From: Lumbricus rubellus
Taxonomy: Eukaryota; Annelida; Clitellata; Crassiclitellata; Lumbricidae
Assembly: GCA_945859605.1 (NCBI GenBank)
Contig: OX243822.1
Location: 5,328,352 to 5,392,351, forward strand
Direction: 5' to 3'
DNA length: 64,000 nt
The notes below the pieces were generated by a model. It made no database searches, was not told the origin of the DNA, and saw nothing but the letters and a program-made list of their open reading frames with translations. Positions 12,705 through 23,934 of this stretch are shown here, piece after piece; within the stretch, counting starts at the first letter, position 1, and every line of letters begins with the position of its first letter. Made by a program: the position numbers and the translations under genes.

Positions 12705-13035
12705 AAATTGCAATGGTTAGCACATCAGACCTTAATAGGTCAGGGCTAAAATCCATACGTAGCCAACAAACTTGTTCAAGTTTTCAGTTCCCGCACAACC
12801 CCTGGTCAACTTAGATGAAACGAGTACACTGTCAATTTAAAGAAATTAATCAAATTAAATTCATAACATTAATAATAATAAAGTAGATACTTTAAATGCA
12901 GTAGTAAGCACACTGGACTGTCGAATATTAGGTTAGGGCTCAAGCCTTTACATAGCAAAAAAAACTTGTTCCAGATTTCTATTCTTTCCGAAGCCCTTGC
13001 CAAGTCTGATAAAATGCGTACACTGTTGGTGGGTA
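12705..13035 (+). mobile_element. Two diverged tRNA-like SINE copies
   Basis: Two related segments (about 12705-12830 and 12895-13035) share a tRNA-like head with box-A-like and box-B-like stretches (TGGTTAGCACATCAGAC and GTCAGGGCTAAAATCC in the first). Both have a similar ACTTGTTC...TACACTGT downstream part. They look like old copies of one SINE family. Confidence 0.4.
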
Positions 13036-13287
13036 GATGAGACGGTGAGGGAGAGAATTAGACACCTGCCCCGTATGCCAAGGCTGACAAAGCTGAAGAA
13101 ATTTGTACGAGCATTGACCAGTTCAACACCCACCTTAACGAATTAATGACAACGTGCCTGACTAAACAAATTCTACATATACTTTGACTAAAACTGGTAT
13201 TTTTATTTCCACAATTTAATTTAACTGATCAGACAAATTGCTACTCAAATACCGTAATCATGTGCAACTAATGACTCACTAACTCAC

Positions 13288-13429
13288 ATGGCGGAAGAAT
13301 TTGACAGGATAGAGCACAGACTGATTTGACCATTTCCACCAAGGACAAAGTCGACGATACCGTAGAACCGTAAAACAATCTCCGTTGAAAATGTTCATAG
13401 TTTCCAGGAAATTCAACCCCAGAATATCA
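13288..13429 (-). CDS. Candidate internal exon, unknown protein
   Basis: An acceptor (GTGTTTTTAG) is followed by one base and 47 codons, then a strong GTGAGT donor at 13287. The peptide is rich in aromatic residues (LCPWWKW, VLRYRR). It starts after a phase 2 boundary and ends in phase 0, which fits the candidate exon at 11628-11729. No family was recognised. Confidence 0.3.
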
Positions 13430-13650
13430 CTAAAAACACATGAAAAGCACAAAAATTCAATGAATGTCTGCAAATCATTAAAAAACCTCTAAAACAAAAA
13501 TAATATAGCATCAGGGACTGCTCAACAAACGTGGGGGCCCTGTTCAATAAAGCTGTGGGTGCCACAACCTGACAGAAGCACAACAAAATGACACAAAAAA
13601 GTTTCGTATTCAAAGACAATACGTATATTATTGTGACTTTTGTTTCTTAC

Positions 13651-13704
13651 AATATCAGCAGGTCTTTTAACATTCCAGTCTAGTTTAAAAGTAGGCCTAT
13701 GCAT
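13651..13704 (-). CDS. Candidate first coding exon, unknown protein
   Basis: An ATG at 13704 opens 18 codons (MHRPTFKLDWNVKRPADI), followed by a GTAAGA donor at 13650. It could be the start of the minus-strand gene suggested by the candidate exons at 10.7-13.4 kb. The link to the 13288-13429 exon needs an extra, poorly supported exon near 13568. Confidence 0.25.
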
Positions 13705-14439
13705 CTTTTACGGATTATGAATTTTAAAATGATTCATGGTCAGACATTTTCTTCTAACCAGAGCAAAGACAGTGCACTCGCAGAAGCAAACACTGCATTA
13801 ACTATTATATGCCCCAAATACATTCTTGGGAGGGAAAATTTCTGGCAGTTTTGCGGCTAAATAACGACTAGGTGAAATGGTTTTTACCAGGGCATTGATT
13901 TTCGATGCTGTAGCGCCGCCACTGATTGGAAACTAACATATATTTTCGCGCTTACGACCAGTAGTTATACCCTGGCTCAAGCTCCATCCTACTTATGTGA
14001 GCTTTTCCACCCCGTCTTCTGACTTTGGTTATGGAAACTGCAATAAGAGCTTCACACATGCGCAAAAGTTGTAGCCTATGTTAAAGCACAAGTATTCGAA
14101 AATTTGGCAATTTGTTGTTCAGAGATTTTTAAAATTATAATTAACAATGATGAAAATATATTCCTATTGCATGTGCGGAGCCCCTAAAGTGTGGGCCTCT
14201 GTTCGGCCGAAGATGTCGAACATACCATTAATCCGACCCCGAAGCATGCAGTCTTCCATTTAGGCAACATAACGCACGCACGCTTGTAAACCACCATAAG
14301 TTCATACATAAAAGACAATTTCCGTGCCCATATTAATTCGCCATACCACAAAATATGGGAATATGACCTGTGAATTTACGAATAAAATTACCTACTTGAT
14401 TAAGTTGATTTATCAGAATTTTCCCGAAATTGATAACCG
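13705..14439. other. No gene seen
   Basis: Non-coding sequence between a possible promoter and the candidate first exon. If that gene is real, this is its 5' leader intron. Confidence 0.35.
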
Positions 14440-14520
14440 CCCATGTCATCCGCCATCATAGAAAGGAAGTACTTCCGGCACCTTCGTCCCAGCAAGCTCA
14501 AGGCTTCCGCACAGCCGTTC
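14440..14520 (-). promoter_or_regulatory. Possible TATA-less promoter with ETS and YY1-like sites
   Basis: On the minus strand, CCGGAAGT (an ETS-type core) is followed about 13 bases later by ATGATGGCGGATGAC, which contains a YY1-like ATGGCGG. This pairing is typical of TATA-less housekeeping promoters. It sits 740 bp upstream of the candidate ATG exon at 13704. Assignment is by motif only. Confidence 0.3.
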
Positions 14521-15669
14521 AATGCAACATAAATTGTATAGCGCAATATCGCCGCATCTGACAACTGTAATAAGGCCGAAAAATCATATTGTTACAATTA
14601 TTGGCCATCATTTATTCAACCCGATACTGTATCAATCATGTATATTTAGCTACCCTCTGGCAATAATGACTAATTTTCATATTAAGAACAGTTAAGCGCC
14701 TGACATAGTCAGAGCTGGAGTAGGCGACCAGATAAAAAAGTATGGAATTAATTCAGTTAGCGGTTAATTATAGCCAACTATGGTTTTCGGTCTCTAATTA
14801 ATTGCATTAGACTATCCTTCAAAGTATTTTTGATAGACTTAATTTAACCTAACTTTTTTCGAAATAAATAAATTTGCATGGCAAATATTATTAAAGAAAA
14901 TCAATCGGGTCAATTCTCAATTAGGCCTAAATGGAGTTGCAACCATCTTCATCGCTAAAAAGCAAGTAAGCCGGCTAGAAACCATATTAGAGTTACATGA
15001 TAAAAAACATTTCTACCATTTCATGTTAAATGGCAATTTCGTATAAACTTAAATATTCATGCACCCAACTACAATGCCAGGTTTTAAACCTTGCTGCACT
15101 TAAAACTGACCGTGCATCAGGCGCACGCAGAAACTAAATATTAGAATTAGGCTTATTATAATTATGCTGAAGCCCCAATAATTCCGAGTTGTGTCAGGAA
15201 TCGCATGCAGCATTGTTCACAAGGGAAACGCATATCACAAGATATATTGGAGACAGGTCAAAGGTTTTACTGAGGCAAGGTAATGACCCATCTTGATCAC
15301 GGGCAATAATTAGTCTGAACAGAATCTGCAAAGAGAAAACCAGTTCCCGGTCAAGATTCAAAGCGTCAGATTGGCTAAAGGACAGTTTTCAGTTCCTAGC
15401 AAAAGACCGGTGCACTAGGCCAGCTGCTAGAGAAGACAGGTCAAAATCCGGTGAGATTAACTTAATGTGTGGATCCTTTCTTAAGTCACATTTTAGTCAT
15501 GCATGTCGGTGATTACATTAAATTGTTCCTGTCACAATCTTGTTTGCTCATGTAGGCCTATGCGTTCGTCCTATGCTATGTACGGCTCATTAACGTGTCA
15601 GATGCTGTGAATGAAAGCTACCTGCATTCAAATTAATGTGTTTGCAGTTAAAATTAATTTCAGTTACAA
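14521..15669. other. No gene seen
   Basis: A/T-rich non-coding DNA with several AGGCCTA motifs, a word that recurs through the window. No exon was supported. Confidence 0.4.
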
Positions 15670-15870
15670 GTTCACAAAATTGAGTGACATAAGTTAAAAG
15701 TATATATGAAAACAATTAAAAAATTATTGTTGGCATGGGTTTCGAACCCACAACTTCCACTCAAAGGGCGGCATCTCGACCAATGAGCTAAGGTGCACGT
15801 GCGTGTAAGCTAAAACTAAAGCCGCTATTGAAGCTGCTTGAAGAGAAGCATAATAATCGCTAAGTTTTGT
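15670..15870 (-). mobile_element. tRNA-derived repeat, copy 1
   Basis: On the minus strand the segment has box A (TTAGCTCATTGG) and box B (GGGTTCGAAACCC) at tRNA spacing. The flanks on both sides are shared with the copy at 16.1-16.3 kb, so this is a dispersed or duplicated tRNA-derived repeat and probably not a host tRNA gene. Confidence 0.55.
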
Positions 15871-16099
15871 TCAATGTCAATTTACCCACCTCTCCGTTAT
15901 CATAAAAATTATTAGCTAAATGGCACGCACGTTAAATGCGTATTAAAAATCATAGTAATACCCTCACTGAACGCTGGAGTCATTTCAAAGGAGACTAGTG
16001 TTATAATTGTGTCTCCAGACTTGCGCGACAGTTTCACCATAATTGTAGGGTCTATATTTTACACTTAGGCCTATCTAACTCTTAGTTGGCCTAGGACAC

Positions 16100-16320
16100 A
16101 AAATTCAGTGATATAAGTAAGTTAAAAGTATATCTGAAAAAAATTAAGAAAAAATTAGATTAGTCGCATGGGTTTCGAACCCACGACTACCCACTCAAAG
16201 GGCGGCATCTCGAACAATGAGCTAAAGTGCAGATATGTGCAAGCTGATATTAAGGCCGCTATTGAAACTGCTTGTATAGAACCATATTAATCGCTAAGTT
16301 TTGCTCAATTTAAAGTTGCT
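16100..16320 (-). mobile_element. tRNA-derived repeat, copy 2
   Basis: This is the same family and orientation as the copy about 430 bp to the left. The conserved core is GGGTTTCGAACCC plus CACTCAAAGGGCGGCATCTC on the plus strand. The shared lead-in CAGTGA-ATAAGT...AAAAGTATAT shows that homology extends beyond the tRNA part. Confidence 0.55.
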
Positions 16321-17129
16321 GATTGATAGTCTAAAACATTTAAAGGTTTATGCTTATCATATGCTCGATTAGCCTAGGCTAGATTTTGCATTTTTAGTCC
16401 TCTGTGTGGGAAATCTACAACTTTTATTAGGCCCTTGCGTGGTGACAACCGTTTGTTCGGGGTTTTTCCACAATCGATGTATTAATGCGCAGTCCACACT
16501 GTGCAATGCGGCTCTGTGCAATGTTACTAGTTTCTAATAACTAAATTCCACTTATACTTTCACATGTGGACAAATTTAAATAATGAAACTAAATCCTTAG
16601 TCACTCGTTATATTTATTTGGTTACTTTTAGAACTAAAGGTAGCTATTATAAAGCCGAGAACTGAGATCTATTTTTTTCGATGCTGCCATACAAATCTAT
16701 TCTGTGAGCAAATGTCTCAAAAACGAGTGTTTCACCCTAAAATGAACGGGGGCGTCGCCGCGAAGGGGTTTAGGGGCAACTGGCCGCTTTTTAGCGGGAA
16801 ATAGACGTACTAAAACGAGTACCCCACCCCTTTTTAACGGTTTTTTGGAACAGTGTAAATCTTCGAGAATATCTCAGCGCCCACAAAAGCTACGTAAGGG
16901 AGACCAGCTTATTCACCGGCGCTGATTGTGGTTAAAGTGGTTTGGGTAAGGAGTGGGAACGCTGACGAAGACCTTTATAGTAACGCATGTGCTTTCATTT
17001 TCAGTGTTTCAGCCAAGGTGAGCTGCATGTGGGAAAAGCAAAGAATTATTTTGAGAGCAGTTGGAACGACTTTCCAACGCGTTCCTACCAACCTTAAACC
17101 TTGCAGATGATGAGGTGATGGAAGATCGG
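16321..17129. other. No gene seen
   Basis: Non-coding sequence. The patch at about 16735-16860 is GC-rich for the area but carries no recognisable exon. Confidence 0.4.
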
Positions 17130-17245
17130 ATCATAGTCTTTCCTCACATTTTTTCTCTCATCTCAAATCCTGCAGTTTCTAATTCCTGAGTAAATTGCAC
17201 TGGGAGAACTTCTGAAAGGCTTTTACTGAGAGAAGCGCTTTATAA
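17130..17245 (+). mobile_element. SINE tail fragment
   Basis: The segment GCACTGGGAGAACTTCTGAA plus TTACTGAGAGAAGCGCTTTA matches the tail at 10.9-11.1 kb. No intact tRNA-like head is visible. Confidence 0.4.
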
Positions 17246-17261
17246 ATCGTCACATAATGTA

Positions 17262-18093
17262 CACGGTGTCCCAAGTGAAGTGAGCCCCTTTTTGTTTTGA
17301 CGATATACTTGTCAATTCTAAATGAAACTCAATAAAATTTCAGAGAGTGTAAGAGGGATAAATTATCAATGTTTCCTGAAAATGTTATCCAATTCTACAA
17401 ACAGAGTCCGAAGTTATGCACATTCAAATTTGGACAAAGGAAAATGTAAGTTTCCAACATGTAAAAGATAGGATATTACTGCTTGCAACTGCACGTCTTA
17501 CTTTCTAAATTAATAAATATTTCCGTCATATTTCCGTCATTTCCATGATGGGGGACAATAATAAAAATGGTTTCCGAAAAGAAGATTTGAGTTTAATAAA
17601 AAATTTAATAGGAGAAAAACATTACGGTGCAAAAGGTTTTTAATGGAATTTCCTAACATAAACTGGCCCATCGCAGCCTTATGAAACTCGCATGCGCGTC
17701 ACGTTGACCAGAGACCACTTCAAACTGCGAAATGTGGAAGAATGGAATCGTTTTGATCAAAGGGATTGTTGACAATGCAATCAGTGAATGGCGAAAGCAC
17801 GTTAGAGCATGCATTCGAGGCTTTCGAGCTAATGGACCGCATTTTGAACATCAGCTTTGAATAACAGCGCTAACACTAATTTCCTATCTTTTACATGTTG
17901 GAAACTTACATTTTTCGTTGCCCAAATTTGAACGTTCATAACTTCGGACACTGTTTGTAGTATTGGATGAAATTTTCAGGAAACATTGATAATTGATCCC
18001 TCTTACATTCTCTGAAATTCTATAGAGTTTCATTTAGAATTGACAAGTATATCGCCAAAACAAAAAGGGGCTCACTTCACTTGGGACACCGTG
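17262..18093 (+). mobile_element. Tc1/mariner-type element (832 bp), transposase remnant
   Basis: The element begins CACGGTGTCCCAAGTGAAGT and ends with its reverse complement. The inverted repeats continue for roughly 190 bp with scattered mismatches. TA dinucleotides flank both ends (17260-17261 and 18094-18095), the hallmark duplication of the Tc1/mariner superfamily. At 17765-17860 a plus-strand frame encodes WRKHVRACIRGFRANGPHFE before a TGA stop, resembling the C-terminal end of Tc1/mariner-like transposases. The catalytic core is absent, so the copy is non-autonomous. Confidence 0.85.
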
Positions 18094-18095
18094 TA

Positions 18096-18182
18096 GAATG
18101 AAATACAATACAATACAATACAATACAATACAATACCATACAATACAATACAACACAATACAATACAACACAATACAATAAC
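18096..18182. repeat. (AATAC)n microsatellite
   Basis: AATAC/AACAC pentamers start right after the TA at the mariner end. They are the reverse-strand form of the pentamer at 436-619. Confidence 0.9.
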
Positions 18183-18918
18183 GAACACGTCGACAACAAC
18201 GACAATGACGATCACACACGTATCAACAAATACATCTTTCTGCACGATGCAACCCATAGACCAATTTGCGCAACTCAAGTGCAAGACGGACTCATTGCAA
18301 GACGCCAGCGCATGGAGCGGCCTGGCCTGGTCTATAGCTCAGTCACCGATCCATGGCCGCTCGCCAGCCCGTCCGTCCTTCCTTCCTTTGACGCCGCGGG
18401 CAACACGTCGTGTAGATCTGCCTAGTGCCTACCCAGGTAAGGCCTGGACGGACGGACGGTCGGCAATCGATATTCTTTAATCTCGTTGGACTGCAGAAGC
18501 GAATTGTTTCTTTGGCTTTGATCTGCCGGTTTTAACGACGATTCATTAAGCAATGCGAGAGGAGAACTAAGAACGGCAATTAGGGCGATTAGGAATGCTT
18601 CCTCTGCCTCCGCATCATCATGCAGATGCGGATAAAGATGCTGGCTTGATGAATCAGAAACAGTGCTCAGCAGCATTGGCAGCATCAGGTGCCTCGCAGA
18701 CTATAGGAAGGCCTGTAAATCTGGAGCGAATGAGTGTTATAGAGATGGTTGACTATCCATAATTATTAATAAAGGATTTAATGCATTATTCTTAGGCTAT
18801 AGTATCGCATAGCACAAAACAACGTGGCATAGCAAAACATAACAGAACGAAATTTAACATAAATTGACGCAGATTGGCATAACGATGCATAACATGACGT
18901 GACATGTGATAACATTAA

Positions 18919-19908
18919 CCCTCAGGCTACCACGCTATTTTTGTAACACTGACTACCAAGGGGGGGGTGGTTACCACCCCCCTGGATTTTGGGTTTGGTT
19001 TGAGATATCATAACTTGTAATACACCTATGGATTCAGCATTCATTTCTGCACAAAATGGTATATTTAGGTTTAAAATATATGAAAGCACCCCGAAGTTAT
19101 GAATTTGTTACCGTATAGGCACCCGTCGATTCCACAAAATGTATACTTTCGCATAAGCAAAATATTAGATTCTGTGTGTTTTAACATAATTTATTTAATT
19201 AAAAATAGTTTACATATAATAAAGTCCAATATTCAACTATAAAAACTAGTAATAAGTTAGTTTTAGTTACAATAAAAAGAGAAAAAACATGTAAAACATG
19301 CTGAAAAACGTTTACGCAGACTTATCGGTTTGCGTTGTAAAAAAACCCCAACATTTTCACACATTTAAATTTATTTTGAGCACTTCCGGTCATCAAATGT
19401 CAAATTAATTGGTATCAAAAAATAGCCCTAAATGCACTCTATAGAATTACATAATTTATTTCTCTTAAAAAATAAATTATGAATAATTTTTAATAGGAAA
19501 AACATGAAAATATTTTGAAAATAAAACACCTTTATTTATATTTTAATTTATTTTGAGCACTTCCGGTTGTCAAAAGACAACTCCGTGACCACCAAAATGT
19601 AGCCCCACATTCCCTCTACAGAGTCTACAGAATGGTGTAATTGGTGTCTCTTCATGTCAAAGGACGGATAAGATACAGTTGATATTCTAAGGGGGGGGTG
19701 GTATCCACCCCCCCCTGGTGCCTCGGGTTTATCGGGTATAACTTTTGAATGGTATGGTATATCATCACACGTTTTAGCTCAGAATGTGTGCAAATGAATC
19801 CTCTACAGCTACCTAAAACGTCAAAATTTTATTCCTAACGAAAAAAAATTGATTTGGGAAAAACCTAGGGGGGGTGGATACCACCCCCCCCCCCTGGTAG
19901 CCCGAGGC
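18919..19908. mobile_element. piggyBac-like MITE (990 bp) between TTAA sites
   Basis: TTAA lies at both boundaries (18915-18918 and 19909-19912). The left end CCCTCAGGCTACCA matches the reverse complement of the right end, GCCTCGGGCTACCA, at 12 of 14. TTAA duplication and a CCC-type terminus are piggyBac traits. Inside are three G-run/C-run palindromes (GGGGTGGTTACCACCCC type at about 18961, 19691 and 19869) and an internal duplication around TTTATTTTGAGCACTTCCGG (about 19370 and 19547). No transposase is present. Confidence 0.65.
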
Positions 19909-19912
19909 TTAA

Positions 19913-20600
19913 GTTGCATTGTACGTTCTTAACATAGCAAAGCACTGTTATCATCAAACAACATGGTACAATTTAACACAGCGAACCGATATAGATCTAC
20001 AATTCGACATGTATATATCGATTTGTCGGTTCACAAGACTTCGCGGTTTTTTACGTTGCACAAATTTATAGATTACTACATGTATTACGATTACGATTAC
20101 ACTGGCCGATTACAGCAGGACATTGGTAAAAATTGGCAAAACAGAACAGCAAGCCAGGAAAGTATTTCGGGAGGGGGTTCCATTTCTGGTTTCCGATAAA
20201 ATGGCCGCAAAATTAGCATTTAAAACAATGGAAAGAACAATTTATATTTCTGGGAGAAGGAACAAATAAACCGCATACTACATGACCCCCCCCCCCCCCG
20301 TACGTGACCAACCAATTCAGCAAACCACCCACCTAACCACTGACCTTACACGATGATTGTGGTCAATGCCATGCAGTGCACGAAAGCCGGGTTCGTAATG
20401 ATATGGCGCCGTCACAGGCCGAAGGTATTATAGTCAAGTGACTTCTGTCTGCTGACACGCAATTGGCATTTGAAATTAAATCAATGCAAATCAGTCTCTC
20501 ATCTTTTTATGTAGAGCATGTGGGTCTAACCGCGCGTTGAAACACACGGAATGCATTGTGTATACATTGTAAGTACAAATATATAATGTATATATATATA
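19913..20600. other. No gene seen
   Basis: Non-coding sequence including a C-run near 20286-20299. No exon or RNA gene was recognised. Confidence 0.4.
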
Positions 20601-20629
20601 TAATGTAGAAGAGGAGAGGAGAGAGAGAT

Positions 20630-20680
<51 letters not shown>

Positions 20681-20860
20681 TACAGACAGACAGACAGACA
20701 GACAGACAGATATACAGAGAGTTGGAGAGAGAGACAGAGACAGACAGACAGAGAAATATAGAGAGACAGGCAGACAGTGAGAGTTAGACACACATACACG
20801 AATAACAGACACGAATAACAGACACACAGACAGACACACAAACACACACAGACAGACACA
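20601..20860. repeat. (GACA)n microsatellite
   Basis: CAGA tetramers, longest at about 20632-20710, decay to GA and CACA units on the right. The apparent Cys/Leu/Ser-rich frames come from the repeat. Confidence 0.95.
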
Positions 20861-21221
20861 CAGAAAGAAAGATTTATGGATGAGTGAATGAGCCAGCTAT
20901 TTCCCTCATCCGATCTCCACCTCTCATCTTTGTTCAGAGTCTGCATGGTATACAAGCTAAATAATTAAATCCATTCACAAGAAACAAGTAACAAGTGGTC
21001 CTCACATACATGTACACGCCGACCCACAACTGTACAGACCCTCTTTGTTTTTAACTCAAATACATGTAAATAAAAAGAATACGATATGCTTTTATTTGCT
21101 TTTCTCCCTTTCTTGAACACGTTATTTAGCATTCATCTTTCATCTAAAGACAGATTTAGTTGTCTGTCCTGTGTTTGGGAACGCCTCTGAATAGTCTACT
21201 TTGAAAAGGCATCATAAAAAT

Positions 21222-21450
21222 TAAATGAATGAATGAATGAATGAATGAATGAATAAATGAATGAATGAATGTATAAATGAATGAATGAATGAATAAATGA
21301 ATGAATGATGAATGAATGAATGAATGAATAAATGAATGATGCATGAATGAATGAATGAATGAATGAATGAATGAATGAATGAATGAATGAATGAATGAAT
21401 GAATGAATGAATGAATGAATGAATGAATGAATGAACAAATGAATGAATGA
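21222..21450. repeat. (GAAT)n microsatellite
   Basis: About 55 GAAT units with ATAA and GATG interruptions. It is preceded by ACGCCTCTGAATAGTC...AAAGGCATCATAAAAATTAA, which looks like a SINE tail, so the tetramer may have grown from a SINE 3' end. Confidence 0.95.
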
Positions 21451-21724
21451 ATATGTACGCCTATTCATAATATAAATAAATATGTAAATGTAAGCCTATT
21501 TGTTTGATAATGGGCCAAGATCTCGAGGGATGTATTCTCAGCTTACACGTCGACCCTCAGAAGTAGTTTCAGTTGTACGATATCAAAGAATATTATCGTC
21601 GCCCCCTTCTTCATCCAGACTTGGGACTGGCACTGTTTGAGTACAAACAGTGCTCGAAAGCCACATGAGTGGGCGTATAGGAGTATCGGTTGCGATTAAT
21701 TAACTGTAGGCTCTGTTACCATGT

Positions 21725-21900
21725 GTGGCCAAACAACAGACACTTTGTGCAGTAGATGCATGATGAAGAGGTTGATATTGTACTCGCGGTGGAGGGAGTT
21801 GCCCCGTTTTCCCCCAAGGGTGACTCCAACAAAGTCTGGTTCTTGATGGGGATCTCACATGCACCGAAGCCACCACTACACCACCGAGCCCCACATACAT
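21725..21900 (-). mobile_element. tRNA-derived SINE, diverged copy
   Basis: On the minus strand the head reads GTGGGGCTCGGTGGTGTAGT, containing box A, and matches the heads at 26.8 kb and 49.6 kb. The box B region is degraded. The remainder is only loosely similar to the other copies. Confidence 0.5.
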
Positions 21901-22131
21901 GTATACACGTGCATGCATGATTGCATGCATGCATATTATATTTCTATGTTTTCATGTTTTGATGCAAGCACGTACATGCACATGTATGTGTGTATATGTA
22001 TAATTATGTATGCATTATATGTTGTATATAATTTTTAATTAACGGCAGCTCTGGCTATAATTGCGGACTTGATTTGAATAAGCTGGTCTCCCTGACGTGG
22101 CTTTTGAGGGCGCTGAGAAATTCTCGAAGAT

Positions 22132-22284
22132 TTACATTACATTGCATTACACTACATTGCATTACATAACATTAAATTACATTACATAACATTACTTTAC
22201 TTTACATTACGTAACATTACATTACATTACATTACATTACATTACATTACATAACATTACATTACATTAAATTACATTACATTA
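22132..22284. repeat. (ACATT)n microsatellite
   Basis: ACATT pentamers, with a few TTACTTT interruptions, end about 26 bp from the splice donor of the Kv3 exon. The repeat therefore lies at the very start of that intron. Confidence 0.95.
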
Positions 22285-22310
22285 TGCATGCGGGATGCTG
22301 ATCGTCTAAC

Positions 22311-22820
22311 CTTCGCAGCATTCGATGAGTTGGGTTCCTCGAAGAGCAGCCAGACCTTCGGTTTGACCTTCTGCCAGCAACTCAGCTGATCCATCCGGTA
22401 CTCCTCCTCCAATCCAAACTTCTTCATGATCTCCTCGTCCGTCGGTTTGTCGCTGTCCAGATCCAGACGATCCAGGATCTGCAGCGTCTCCCTCGTGTCC
22501 CTGTGGGTCGTATACGTCATCCAGCAACACGGTTCCACCTGGTTTGCGTCCAGACCCCAGAACTCCAGCTCCTCTTCGAAGAGAGGGCCGCAGACGTCCG
22601 TCGGGTAGTGCAGCTTCCCCGTCCGGTAGTAGTTGATGATCTGGGCGAAGACGCCAGGGTGTCGGTCGAAGAAGTATTCGTTGAGTACGGGATCGTAGTT
22701 GGCCAGCGCCTCCGTCAGTCGAGACAGACGGGTGGCTGGGATCTTCTTCAGAGTGGCCTTGTACGTTTCGTGGCGGATGCCGCCGACGTTGAGCGTGATG
22801 CGGTTGTCTACGTCCGACAT
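22311..22820 (-). CDS. KCNC (Shaw): Kv3/Shaw-type voltage-gated K+ channel, first coding exon (T1 domain)
   Basis: This exon encodes the N-terminal 170 residues of a Shaw-type (Kv3) voltage-gated potassium channel subunit, a plasma-membrane protein that assembles as a tetramer. It opens with ATG at 22820 and ends at an AAG/GTTAGA donor at 22311/22310 in phase 0. The T1 tetramerisation domain spans about residues 8-103, with [30 protein letters not shown] and EELEFWGLD. The zinc site between subunits is complete: H71, C77, C98 and C99 (H-x5-C-x20-CC). The exon stops at [11 protein letters not shown], just before the region encoding S1, where Kv3 proteins read FEDPYSS. No S1-S6 exon is visible downstream to position 1, so the next intron exceeds 22 kb or the locus is broken. 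Confidence 0.9.
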
Positions 22821-22867
22821 TTTATCGTTGAGAGGATGGATTGACGAGGGTGGGTGGGTTATGACCT

Positions 22868-23440
22868 AAGGACGGACTGGTTGGCTCACAGGACGAGTGG
22901 CTGGCTCACAGGACGAGTGGTTGGCTCACAGGACGAGTGTGGCTGGTTCACTGACTGGCTTTCAGGGCTCAGCTGCTTATTCAGTAACCCGCGAACTGTC
23001 TAAATTGTTTGCTGATTAACTTGCACGGCAACTGGTTGACTGGCTCACTGTATAATAATGTCTGGTCTTTTTGACTGACTGGTCCACTGAATTATTGATT
23101 GGTTCAGCTTATCCAGTAACCCGTGAGCTGTCCAGATTGTTAATTGAATTGCTGGTTGGTCCACTTGCACGCGGCAACTGGTTGACTGGCTCCCTGTATG
23201 AACGGTCTTTTTGATTGACTGGTCCACTGAATTGTTGACTGGCTTAGTGAGTGCCTGGATGGGCCACTATAGGCTGCTCTTTCGTCTACGGAATGAATTG
23301 ATTACTGGCTTAGTGAATACCTGGCTGGCCCACTAAGTTGCTGTATTGTCTATGCTACTGAATGAATAGTTGACTGGCCGGTTCACTGAATGATTGACTG
23401 GCTCAACGAATGACTGGTCAAAACCTCTAAAATAACTGTT
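22868..23440. repeat. Degenerate tandem repeats upstream of the Kv3 ATG
   Basis: Three 20-bp copies of GGCTCACAGGACGAGTGG begin at about 22882. They are followed by about three diverged copies of a roughly 120-bp unit marked by GGCAACTGGTTGACTGGCTC and CAGTAACCCG, then decayed GACTGG tetramers. This is likely 5' untranslated or intronic sequence of the Kv3 gene. Confidence 0.75.
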
Positions 23441-23934
23441 TTGCAAACGGAATAAAATAATTGATTCACTTGCATACGCTAACCGACTGGCCAACCCACT
23501 AACTGACCAACCCTCCGATTGACTGGCTTGCCCAATGATTGGCTCACCTACTGACTAACTTGCCTTCATCGCAAATGACCGGTCCACCTGATTATCGGCA
23601 GCTAACTAACCGACGGCAGATTTAATCAATGTGTTCTACCTGCAATAATTCGCCGTGTTTACGACAAGCGAGCTTCACGCTTAGTCGAGTTCTAGCGTAA
23701 CATCAACTGTACGGACGGACGAACGGACGGACGGTGCTTCTGCCGTCTCATTTATCAACTATCCACTCAGTCTGCTACAAATTCTGTTCTGTTTTTGCCA
23801 ATGATACGAATGATGCACAAATCAACAGACCTACCTTTATGGACTTAGAAGTACATGTATAGTTGACAGAAGAAACGACTTTTTCACCTGTCGAAAATCG
23901 GAAAGCTGTCGAATTCAAGAACGGGTTATTAAGC

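Noticed and set aside
15725..15800. Functional tRNA gene
   Set aside because: Box A and box B are good, but a second copy with shared flanks 430 bp away and a doubtful stem fit favour a tRNA-derived repeat.
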